This document shows, in pieces, positions 14,201 to 24,580 of a stretch of DNA of 64,000 bases. The first letter of the stretch is position 1. Every line of letters begins with the position of its first letter. Source of the stretch: Streptomyces sp. KMM 9044 (lineage in GTDB: Bacteria; Actinomycetota; Actinomycetes; Streptomycetales; Streptomycetaceae); NCBI RefSeq assembly GCF_024701375.2, contig NZ_CP113910.1, positions 1,116,001 through 1,180,000 on the forward strand. Direction: 5' to 3'. A model generated the notes under the pieces. That model had not been told where the DNA came from. It saw only the letters and a program-made list of their open reading frames with translations, and did no database searches. The position numbers were made by a program, and so were the translations under genes.

Positions 14201-17200
14201 TCCTCCACACCCAGATGCGAGCGCACCACACCCCTGCCGTCACCACGCACATCGAACAGGCCATAAGGAGCGGTGGTCTCCTCGACATCGCCGAGCAGGC
14301 CGGCGAAGTAGGCCTCATGCTCCGCACGGGTGACGCCGAGACGAGCCTGAGCCACGAAGTTGCGGAACGGCAACGGCTCCGGCAGCGCATCCTCCCGCCC
14401 CGACAGAAACGCGCTCATCTCCTCCAGCAGCACGTCGTGCGTGGTGTGGTCCTGCACCAGATGATGCATCCGCAGCAACGCCAGCCACTGCCCATCACTC
14501 CCCGGCTCCGCAGCCAAGTGCACATCGATGAGCGGAGCCCTGCCGATGTCCATCACCGAGCCGGCCGCAGCAACCAACTGCTCCACCGCGTCGGAGGCAG
14601 GGATCAGTTCCACCGTCGTGACCGGCAGAATCGCCCGGCGGACCACCACCTGGACCGGCTCGCCGAGCCCCTCCCACACAAACCCCGTGCGGTAGATGTC
14701 ATGCCGGTCCACCACCCGCTGAAGCGCCGCCAGGAACCCCTCCAGCCGCTCACGTGAATCGAACCGCAACACCCGCGGCGCCACATACGCATCCACACCA
14801 CCATCCGCCTCCAGCAGATGATGGAAGAACAGGCCTTCCTGGAGGGGGGCGAGGGGGTAGATGTCGGCGATGTTGGCTGCGCCGCCGTCGACGGCCGCGA
14901 CGATCCGCTCGACCTCCTCAACCGCCAGGTCGACCAGGGGAAGCATGTCCGGGGTGATCCGCTCGGCACCGTCCGGGATCCGGTTCTCCGGCACCTCGAC
15001 CGCATCCGGCCCCGCCGCCTGCGCCAGACCCGCCGGCGTCGGCGTCTGGAACAACGCCCGCACCGACACCGACACACCCCGGCCCCGCAGCAGCTCCACC
15101 AACGACACCGCCAGCAGCGAATGCCCGCCGAGGGTGAAGAAGTCGTCGTCGACACCGACCCGCTCGACGCCCAGGACCTGGGCGAAGGCCTGGCACAGGA
15201 TCTCCTCCTGCACCGACACCGGCCCACGACCGGAACCGCTCGTGTATTCCGGAGCCGGCAACGCCTTGCGGTCCAGCTTCCCGTTCAACGTCAGCGGCAG
15301 CCCGTCCAGCACCACCACCGCCGACGGCACCATGTACCCAGGCACCCGCCCCGCCACGAACTCCCGCACCTCGTCGGCGAAATTAGTCCTTGCCGCGTCC
15401 TTGGTCCGGACCGGAACGACGTAGGCGACCAGGCGTTCATCCCGGACCGTGACGGCAACGTCCGCGACCGCGTCGTGGCGCGCCAGCACCGCCTCGACCT
15501 CACCCAGCTCGACCCGGAAGCCCCGCAACTGCACCTGCTGATCTCCGCGGCCCAGGTACTCCAGCCGGCCGTCGCCCAGCCAACGGCCCAGATCCCCTGT
15601 CCGGTACATGCGGGTGCCCCGTGCGCCGAACGGATCAGCGACAAACCGCTCACCTGTCAGCCCCGCACGGTGCAGGTACCCACGTGCCAGGCCAGCACCC
15701 GCCACATACAGCTCGCCCGCCACACCTACCGGCACCGGCTGCAGCCGCTCGTCGAGCACGTACACCCGCAGATCGGGGATTCCCACACCGATCACGCTGC
15801 CGCGCGCACCCAGCACGACGTCACGGTCCAGTGCCAGGTACGAGACATGCACCGTCGTCTCGGTGATCCCGTACATGTTCACCAACTGGGGCCCGTCGTC
15901 CCCGTGCCGCGCGAACCATCCCTCCAACCGGGCCGGCTCCAACGCCTCGCCACCGAAGATCACATGCCGCAGCGACCAGTCGTCCCGCTCCGCCGCCATC
16001 AGCTGATAGAACGCCGAGGGCGTCTGGTTCAGAACCGTGACCCGTTCCTCCGCCAACAACTCCGAGAACTCGCGTGGCGAACGGCTCACCACGTACGGCA
16101 CCACGACCAGCCTGCCGCCCCGCAGCAGGGCCCCCCACAGCTCCCACACCGTGAAGTCGAACGCATAGGAGTGGAACAACGTCCACACGTCGTCCGACCC
16201 GAAGTCAAACCACTGCCGTGTCGACTCCAACAACCGCACCACATTCTGGTGCGGCACCACCACGCCCTTCGGACGCCCCGTCGAACCCGACGTATAAATC
16301 ACATACGCGGGATGCTCCGGCAGAACCGGGACACCCAGATTGCCGTCGTCATAACCGGAGACATCCACCGCATCCGGCCCGATCGTCAACACCGGCCGGA
16401 CGTCCTCCAGGATGAAGGAAATCCGCTCATCCGGATACTCGGGATCGATCGGGACATAGGCGGCCCCCGCCTTCAGCACCGCCAGAACCGCAATCACCAT
16501 GTCCAGCGACCGCGGCAGAACCAACGCGACGAACCGCTCCGGACCCGCGCCCTGCTCCACCAAGTAGCGGGCCAGACGATTCGCCTCCGCATTCACCTCC
16601 CCATACGTCAGCGACCGTCCCTCGAAAACGACCGCGACCGCATCAGGCCGAAGCGCTGCCTGCGCCTCGAACAAGGCCGGAATCGTCACCCGACCCACGA
16701 CCTCGCCACCGCTACCGACCCACTCGTCCAGGATCAGCTGACGCTCGTCCACGCCAAGAAGCTCAACGCTGCCGATCGCACCATCAGGATCTGCCACCAG
16801 GCCGGACAGCAACCGCTGGAACCATTCCACGAACCGCTCAGCAGTCCCCGCGTCGAACACATCGGCAGCCGCAACCAGCCGACCACTCAGACCGGCGGAT
16901 CGACCGTCCGCGTCGAATACCTCGGCGGCCGTGACTTCCAGATCGAACTTTGCGGCAGCCGCTCCCAAGCGAACTGCCGTCACCGCGGGCAGCCCGGAAG
17001 CCTGAGCCTCTGGCAGGTCGAGTTGCGCCGCAGCGGCGTTCTGCAGGGTCAGCATCACCTGGAACAGCGGATGCCGTGCCATGGACCGCGCCGGGGCCAG
17101 CTCCTCCACCAGCCGCTCGAACGGCACGTCCTGGTGGTCGTACGCCCGCAGGCCGGCCTCCCGTACGCGCTTCAGTACCTCACCGAACGACGGGTCACCC

Positions 17201-20200
17201 GACAGGTCCGTCCGGATCACCAGGGAGTTGACGAAGAACCCCACCAGTTCGTCCAGGGCCTCATCCGTGCGCCCGGCGATTGCCGAGCCGATCGGAATGT
17301 CGGTCCCCGCACCCAACCGGTGCAGTGTCACGGCAAGCGCCGCCTGCAGCACCATGAAAACGGTCACGCCACGCTCACGCGCCACCTCACGCAACCGCGC
17401 ATGAACCCCCGCCGACACCTCCACACGCACCGCATGCCCCTCATGCGACGCCACCGCCGGCCGCGGACGGTCATACGGCAGAGCAAGCTCCTCCGGCGCA
17501 CCCGCCAACGCCCCACGCCAGAAGGCGACCTGGCGTGACAGCACGCTCTCCGGGTCGTTCTCATCACCGAGCAGCTCCCGCTGCCACAACGCGTAGTCGG
17601 CGTACTGCACCGGCAACGCGGACCACTCCGGGGCGGCACCCTCGCAACGAGCCGCATAGGCAGAGACGAGGTCACGCTCCAAGGGAGCGGACGACCACCC
17701 ATCGCTGGCGATGTGGTGGACCACCACGATGAGCACATGCTCGTCCGGGGCGGTTTCGAACAGCCATACCCGAATGGGGATCTCCGCACTCAGATCGAAG
17801 GCATACCCCTGCGCTGCGGCGACCGCCTCCGCCAGGTCCCCCGCACCCAGCTGGGCGAAGGCCAGCTCGAACCCGCACTCCTCCACCGGCAGGATCCGCT
17901 GATACGGCTCACCCTCGGCCACCGCGAACACCGTCCGCAGCACCTCATGCCGCCCCAGCACATCAACCAGCGCCGCCTCCAACGCCCCCCGATCCACCCC
18001 ACCCGACAACCGAAGCGCCACCGGCTGGTTGTACGTGGAGCTCGGCCCCTCCAACTGGCCGATGAACCACAGCCGCCGCTGCGCGAACGACAGCGGCACC
18101 CGCTCCGGCCGCGGACCCGCCACCAACGCAGGACGCGCCGCGTCCGCTCCCGCCAGCCGCAAGGCCAGGCCGGCCGGCGTCGGCGCCTCGAACAACGTCC
18201 GCAGCGCCACCTCCACACCCAGCACCGCGCGCACCCGACTCACCAGACGAGTCGCCAGCAGCGAATGCCCGCCCAGCGCGAAGAAGTCGTCCTCCACACC
18301 GACCTCGGGAAGACCCAGCACCTGCGCGAACGCCTGGCACAGGATCTCCTCCTGCACCGACACCGGCCCACGACCGCCACCACTCGTGTACTCCGGAGCC
18401 GGCAACGCCTTGCGGTCCAGCTTCCCGTTCACCGTCAACGGCAGCCCGTCCAGCACCACCACCGCCGACGGCACCATGTACTCCGGCACCCGCCCCGCCA
18501 CGAACTCCCGCAGCTCGGACACCCGCACATCACCCACCACATAGGCAACCAGACGCTTGTCACCCGGGGTGTCCTCCCGCACGACCACCGCCGCCTGCCC
18601 CACCCCCGGATGCGCAGCCAGCACCGCCTCGACCTCACCCGGCTCGATCCGGAACCCACGAATCTTCACCTGGTCATCAGCACGACCCAAATACTCCAAC
18701 TGCCCCTCGGCCGACCACCGCACCACATCCCCGGTCCGGTACATCCGCTCACCCACACCACCGAACGGACAAGCCACAAACCGCTCCCCGGTCAGGCCCG
18801 CCCGCCCCACATACCCCCGCGCCAACTGCACACCCGCGAGATACAACTCACCCGGCACCCCCACCGGCACCGGCCTCAGCGACCCGTCCAGCACATACAC
18901 CCGGGTATTGGCCACCGGCGCACCGATCGGCACCACCCCACCACGACCCGACACACACTCCCAGGCCGTCACGTCCACCGACGCCTCCGTCGGCCCATAC
19001 AAATTGTGCAGCTCCACCCCGTCGAACAGCTCGAAGAACCGCTCCTGCCCGGACACAGGCAAAGCCTCACCCGAACAGATCACCCGCCGCAGACTCCCAC
19101 ACCCCGCAGCCGCCGGCTCCGCAAGAAACGCCTCCAGCATCGACGGCACGAAATGCACCGTCGTCACCCGCTCCCGGCAAATCAGATCCGCCACATACCC
19201 CGGATCCCGATGCCCACCCGGCCGCGCCACCACCAGCACCGCACCATTCAGCAACGGCCAGAAGAACTCCCACACCGACACATCGAAACCGAACGGAGTC
19301 TTCTGCAACACCCGATCACCCGGCACCAAACCGAACCGGTCCTGCATCCACACCAGCCGATTGACAATCCCCTCATGCCCAACCACCACACCCTTCGGAC
19401 GCCCCGTCGAACCCGACGTGAAGATGACATACGCAGGATGCTCCGGAGCCACCCACACCTCCGGCGCCGACCCGGGCCGGCTCGCCACCTCAGCCATCAC
19501 CGCCGGATCGTCCACCACCACCCGAACCGCATCCTCCGGCAACCGCCCCGCGTACTCACCCGAGGTCACCACACACGCCGCACCCGCATCCGCCAACGCC
19601 ACGACCATGCGACCGGCCGGAGAATCCGGATCCACCGGCAGATACGCCGCGCCCGCCTTGAGCACCGCAAGCAGCGCCACCACCATGTCCACGCCGCGCT
19701 CCAGACACACCGCGACGACCGACTCCGGACCAGCGCCCTGTTCCCTCAGGAAATGCGCCAACCGGTTCGCCCGAGCATCCAACTCCGCGTAAGAAAGCTC
19801 GACCCCCTCACACACCACCGCCACCGCATCCGGTGTCCGCGCCACCTGAGCCGCGAACAACCCCGGCACCGTCGCCGGCTCGACCGGCATCGCAGTGTCG
19901 TTCCACTCCGTCAGGAGTTGGCGCTCCTCGGTCACATCAAGAATCTCCACGGCGCTCACCCGCCGCGACAGGTCCTCAGCCAAGGCCGACACCACACGAC
20001 CCCAGCGAGTCGCGATCTGGGCAGCCGTCTCCGCATCGAACAGATCGGCCGCCACCGTGACCACACCCCGCACACCTGCGGGCGCTCCGTTGTCACCGAG
20101 GACCTCGGTGGCGGTGACCTCCAGGTCGAACTTGGCCGCGGGAGCACCCCCGGCCATGCGGGAAGCCCGTAGGCCGGACAGAGCCAGCCTTGCCGTACCG

Positions 20201-21267
20201 GCGTTCTGCAGCGTCAGCATCACCTGGAACAGCGGATGCTGCGCCATGGAACGCGTCGGTGCCAGCTCCTCCACCAACCGCTCGAACGGCACGTCCTGGT
20301 TCTCGAACGCGCCGATGCTCGTCTCCCGGACCTGGTCCAGCACCTCGGCCAGCGTCGGGTCGCCCGAGAGGTCGGTCCGGATGACCAACGTGTTGACGAA
20401 GAAGCCCACCAGATCGTGCAGCGCCTTGTCCGTGCGTCCGGCAATGGCAGAGCCGATCGGGATGTCCGTACCGGCACCGAGCCGGGACAGCGTCACCGCA
20501 AGCGCCGCCTGCAGCACCATGAAGAGGCTCATGCCTCGCTCATGCGCCACCGCGACCAGCCGTTCGTGCACTGCGGCCGCGATTTCCAGCTCAGCCTGGT
20601 GACCGCGATAGGAACGCACCGCTGGCCGCGGCCGATCGGTGGGCAGCGACAGTGCCTCCGGCGCACCCGCCAGTGTCTCGCGCCAGTACGCCACCTGGCG
20701 TGACAGCACACTGTCCGGATCGTCGTCGTCGCCCAGCAGCTCTCGCTGCCACATGGCGTAGTCGGCGTACTGCACCGGCAGCGCTTCCCACCCGGGTTCC
20801 CGGCCGGCGCACCGGGCCTCGTACGCCACCGACACATCGCGCGCCAACAGCCCCGCGGACCAGGCGTCCCACGCGATGTGGTGCACCACCACGATCAGAA
20901 CGTACTCATCCGGATCCACGACGAGCAGGCTGGCCCGCAGCGGGATCTCTTCGGCCAGGTCGAACGCGTACCGCGCGGTGCGCTCCACCGTCTCAGTCAG
21001 GTGCTCGGGAGCCACCTCCGTGACGACCAGTTCAAATCCGGTGTTACCGACCGGAAGGATCCGCTGATACGGCTCGCCCTCGTGCGCCGGGAACACGGTC
21101 CGAAGCACCTCATGCCGTCCCAGCACATCCCGCAGAGCTGCCTCAAGTGCATCCTTGTCGAGCGCCCCGGAGAAGCGCAGCACAGTGGGGTTCGTGTACG
21201 TCGTGCTCGGCCCCTCCAGCTGTGCCAGAAACCAAAGCCGACGCTGGGAGAATGAAAGCGGGATCAT
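1..21267 (-). CDS. Giant NRPS, at least seven modules (modules 6-12), left end outside window
   Basis: This is the second synthetase gene of the operon. Its ATG at 21,267 overlaps the stop of the upstream NRPS gene (TGATG), with AGGAGGAG five bases before it, so translation is probably coupled. It encodes C-A-T units in the order C-A-T, C-A-T, C/E-A-T, C-A-T, C/E-A-T, C-A-T, C/E-A. The last adenylation domain is cut by the window edge, leaving at least 7,089 residues. Condensation HHxxxD, adenylation [10 protein letters not shown] and carrier GGHSL motifs recur in every complete module. Substrate residues read Ser, Thr, Tyr-type, unassigned, Ser-like, Asp, Asx. Two single-C losses in C runs at 3,814-3,817 and 2,813-2,816 break the frame in module 11. 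Near-identical copies at 22,935 and 21,940 have five C's and are intact, so these are probably sequence errors. The protein starts directly in the condensation domain with no docking helix visible. Termination domains must lie to the left. Confidence 0.93.
2210..5400 (-). other. NRPS module 11: C-A(Asp)-T, with two apparent frameshifts
   Basis: An LCL-type condensation domain (HHIAGDG) starts near 5,375. The A domain (about 3,980-2,470) has [20 protein letters not shown] and [12 protein letters not shown], giving the code DLTKVGHIGK, the standard Asp code. The carrier motif GGHSL is near 2,310. The frame breaks at 3,814-3,817 and again at 2,813-2,816, each time a CCCC run where the sister copy in module 5 has CCCCC. 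With one C restored at each site the module is complete. It is nearly identical at the DNA level to modules 4 and 5 through the A domain. Confidence 0.85.
5410..8640 (-). other. NRPS module 10: dual C/E-A(Ser-like)-T
   Basis: The C/E domain starts near 8,590 (HHLLEADGG, then HHLVQDH) and should epimerize residue 9. The A domain (about 7,170-5,670) reads D-V-W-H-I-S-L-V-E-K. This is the Ser code except that residue 331 is Glu where modules 3 and 6 have Asp. The flanking text also differs ([17 protein letters not shown] against [17 protein letters not shown]), while the rest of the domain is almost identical to module 6. Serine is the best guess. The substitution could relax or shift specificity. 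The carrier motif is near 5,530. Confidence 0.82.
8650..11790 (-). other. NRPS module 9: C-A(unassigned)-T
   Basis: The condensation domain starts near 11,755 (HHIAGDG). The A domain (about 10,395-8,910) reads [34 protein letters not shown], giving D-C-W-T-V-T-S-V-D-K. I do not recognise this code. Asp331 occurs in several codes for basic residues, but I would not rely on that. The domain is a close relative of module 2 (D-T-W-T-V-A-S-V-D-K), so both probably load the same or a related residue. The carrier motif is near 8,765. The C/E domain of module 10 should make this residue D. Confidence 0.8.
11800..15000 (-). other. NRPS module 8: dual C/E-A(Tyr-type)-T
   Basis: The C/E domain starts near 14,950 and should epimerize the module 7 threonine. 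The A domain (about 13,540-12,090) reads [34 protein letters not shown], giving D-A-S-T-V-A-A-V-C-K. This belongs to the tyrosine/beta-hydroxytyrosine group known from actinomycete peptides. The A3 core is [10 protein letters not shown], not GRPKG as in all other modules here, so this domain has a separate origin. The carrier motif is near 11,915. Tyrosine on a carrier protein is a plausible substrate for the P450 at 37,876. Confidence 0.8.
15010..18150 (-). other. NRPS module 7: C-A(Thr)-T
   Basis: An LCL-type condensation domain starts near 18,105 (HHIASDG). The A domain (about 16,725-15,270) reads [35 protein letters not shown], giving D-F-W-N-I-G-M-V-H-K, the standard threonine code. The GITETT in place of GPTETT is usual for Thr domains. 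The carrier motif is near 15,125. The next module begins with a dual C/E domain, so the residue is expected as D-threonine or D-allo-threonine. Confidence 0.87.
18160..21267 (-). other. NRPS module 6: C-A(Ser)-T, first module of the second gene
   Basis: The protein begins at the condensation domain itself ([13 protein letters not shown]). The His motif is HHIAWDAW, so the Gly after the conserved Asp is replaced by Ala, unlike the HHIAxDG of every other LCL domain here. This domain must accept the peptide from the end of the other protein. The A domain (about 19,915-18,450) reads D-V-W-H-I-S-L-V-D-K, the serine code. The carrier motif is near 18,260. From the A3 core onward the domain is almost identical to modules 3 and 10. 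Confidence 0.86.
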
Positions 21268-24200
21268 CAGGACTCCTCCTGGCTGCGCATCGGCCGCAGC
21301 GCGGGCCTAGCTTTTTGACGGCTATTACCTTGCTGTGCGAGTCGGGTCGCGAGTTCGGCCGGCGTCCGGGCGTCGAAGACCGCACGGATGGGCAATTCCG
21401 CTCCCAGCTCTTCACGCACTTCGCTGATCAGCCTGGTCGCCAGCAGCGAATGCCCACCGAGCGCGAAGAAGTCGTCATCCACCCCGACCCGCTCCACGCC
21501 CAGGACCCGGGCGAACGCCCGGCAGAGGAGCTGCTCCTGCTCCGTCGCCGGCCCACGGCCCCCAGCACTCGTGTACTCCGGAGCGGGCAGTGCCTTGCGG
21601 TCCAGCTTTCCGTTCACCGTCAACGGCAGCCCGTTCAGGACCACCACCGCCGATGGCACCATGTGCTCCGGCAACTGCCCGGCCGCGAAGTCCCGTAGGT
21701 CCTGGACGAGCCCATCGGACGCGTTGTCTTTCGCCTGGTCCGGTACGACGTAGGCCACCAGGCGTACTTCGCCCGGTGCGTCCTCCCGCGCGAGCACTGC
21801 CGCCTGCCCGACCCCCGGGTGCGCGGCCAGCACCGCCTGCACCTCACCCGGCTCGATCCGGAACCCCCGCACCTTCACCTGATCATCAGCACGCCCCGCG
21901 AACACCAGACGGCCATCGACCGTCCAGCGGGCGCGGTCCCCCGTCCGGTACATCCGCTCACCACCAGACCCGTACGGGCAGGCCACGAAACGCTCCCCGG
22001 TCAGGCCCGGCCGGCCCACATACCCCCGCGCCAACTGCGCACCCGCCACATACAGCTCCCCGACCACACCCACCGGCACCGGCGCCAGATACTCGTCAAG
22101 GACGTAGAAGCGGGTGTTCGCCACCGGCCGGCCCACCGGAACCACCCCGGCCGCCACATCCCCCGCCGACAACTCGGTCGTGGCGACACCGATGGTCGTC
22201 TCCGTCGGACCATAGTGGTTGAACACCCTCCCACCACCAGCGGCCAGCAGATCACCCACCAGGGCGGGGGGTGCGGATTCGCCTCCCAGGACCAGTGATC
22301 CCACCGACTCGAAGACCGGCGCACCCAAAGCGGCCACGTGCGAGGGCACCGCCTTCACACCCTCGATCCCATGGTCGGCCACATACCCCCGCACCAACGC
22401 CGGGTCCGTCACCGTGTCCTCGGCGAGGAAGTGCAGGACGCCCCCGCACACCAGAGCCGCGAAGATCGTGGTGTTGCCCAGATCGGTCGCCTGTCCCTGC
22501 AGCACCGCGAACCCGCCACCGGGCCGGTCGAAGCCCACCCGGGCCGGAACCGAGCCCACATAGTTCGCCAGACCGCCCTGCGTGACCGCCACACCCTTCG
22601 GACGGCCCGTCGAACCCGACGTATACACCACATACGCCACCTGCCCCGGATCGATCGACACCTCCGGCGCGGTGTCCTCCAGCCCGGCCAGCTGCATCCC
22701 CACCAGCGCCCCGTCGACCGCCACCAGACGATGCCGCCCCGCCGGAAGATCCTCCAGAATCTCCTCCGTCGTCAACGTCAGCACCGCACGACTGTCCGCG
22801 AGCATGAACGCGATCCGCTCCGCCGGATGCCCCGCATCCACCGGCAGATACCCCGCCCCCGCCTTCCACACCGCCAGCATCCCCACCAACGTCTCCACCC
22901 CACGCGGCAGACACAGCCCCACCACCGACTCCGCACCCACCCCCTGCACCAACAGGAAACGAGCCAACCGATTCGCCCGAGCATCCAACGCCGCATAAGA
23001 GAGCTCCGCCCCCTCACACACCACTGCGATCGCGTCCGGAGCACGCACCACCTGCGCCTCGAACAACCCCAACACCGACTCCCCACCAACGGAGACAGAC
23101 GTGTCGTTCCAGTCCACCAACAGCCGGCGCCGCTCGGTCTCGCCGCTGATGTCGACGGCCGTCAGCGGGCTGTCGGGGTCGTCCTCGATCGCGGTGACGA
23201 GGTTGTCCAGGCAGGTGTGCAGCAGCTGGCACAGCGCCTGCCCGTCCACCGAGCCCACCGCGTCCACGGTCAGACCGAACCCGGAGTCTCGTTGGTCGAC
23301 CGATACGGCCACGGGGTAGTTGGTGGCATCACGGGAGAGCAGCATCCTGACGCCCCTGGATGGTGTGTCCGCTTCCAGGCTGGCCTTGGTGGTGGGGCGC
23401 CTGCTGTGCCGGTAGTTGAAGATCGAGGTGAACAGCGGGCTGCCACCCGGCATCCCGCTGGCCTGCTGCGCCAGCGTCAACGGCGCGTGCTCGTGCACCA
23501 GCAGCTCGGCCAGCTGATCCCGCACACCCTCCAGCGCCTGGCCCACACCCTCAGCACCGACCCGTACCCGCACCGGCAACGTATTGATGAACAGGCCCGG
23601 CACCCGGTCCGCACCCGCACCCGCGTTCATCCGCCCGAACAGCACGGTGCCGAACACCACGTCGTCCCGGCCGCTGACCGTCGCGAGCACCCGCGCCCAC
23701 GCCAGATGGAACACACTCGCCGCACTCACGCCCAGCGAGCGGGCCACCTCCCGCACCCGGCGGCCCACCTCCTCCTCCACACCGAGGTAGGAACGCACCA
23801 CGCCGCTACCGTCGCCATGCACATCCATCAGGCCGTAAGGAGCGGTGGTCTCCTCGACATCGCCGAGCAGGCCGGCGAAGTAGGCCTCGTGCTCCGCGCG
23901 GGTGACGCCGAGACGTGCCTGAGCCACGAAGTTGCGGAACGGCAACGGCTCCGGCAGCGCATCCTCGCGCCCCGACAGAAACGCATCCATCTCCTCCAGC
24001 AGCACGTCCTGTGCGGTGCGGTCCTGGACCAGATGATGCAGGCGCAGCGCAGCCAGCCACTGACCACCTCCGTCAGGTTCGGCGGCGATGTGCACGTCGA
24101 TCAGCGGAGCCCTTCCGATGTCCATCACCGAGCCAGTCGCAGCAATCAACTGTTCGGCAGCATCGGAGCCTTGCGGGTCGAGGGTGACTTCGGTGACTGG

Positions 24201-24580
24201 CAGTGTCGCCTGGCGCGTCACCACCTGGACCGGCTCGCGCAGCGCCTGCCACACGAACGCCGTGCGGTAGATGTCGTGCCTGTTCACCACCCGCTGCAGC
24301 GCTCGAAGGCAAGCGTCGAGACGCTGCCGCGAGTCGAATTGGATGACGGCCGGTGCCGCGTACCCGTTCGCATCACCGTCTGCCTGCAGCAGGTGGTGGA
24401 AGAACAACCCCTCCTGCAAAGGAGCCAACGGATAGATGTCGGCGATGTTGGCTGCGCCGCCGTCGACGGCCGCGACGATCCGCTCGACCTCCTCAACCGC
24501 CAGGTCGACCAGGGGAAGCATGTCCGGGGTGATCCGCTCGGCACCGTCCGGGATCCGGTTCTCCGGCACCTCGACCGCAT
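21267..24580 (-). other. NRPS module 5: dual C/E-A(Asp)-T, end of the first NRPS protein
   Basis: The C/E domain starts near 24,540 and has the exact HHLxxxxGD signature (HHLLQADGD), where the other C/E domains here have GG. Its second motif is HHLVQDR. The A domain (about 23,115-21,620) reads D-L-T-K-V-G-H-I-G-K, the Asp code, and its frame is intact. The carrier domain (GGHSL near 21,450) differs from the others and is followed by about 50 residues ending RPMRSQEES before the stop. No docking domain is recognisable in that tail. Confidence 0.87.

Noticed and set aside
4339..14757. Very long plus-strand open frames opposite the NRPS genes (over 1,300 and over 2,000 codons), rich in Arg, His, Pro and Gln.
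   Set aside because: They are antisense shadows of high-GC coding sequence. Their composition is dominated by RHPQ, they repeat with the NRPS modules, and they show no domain, start signal or codon bias.
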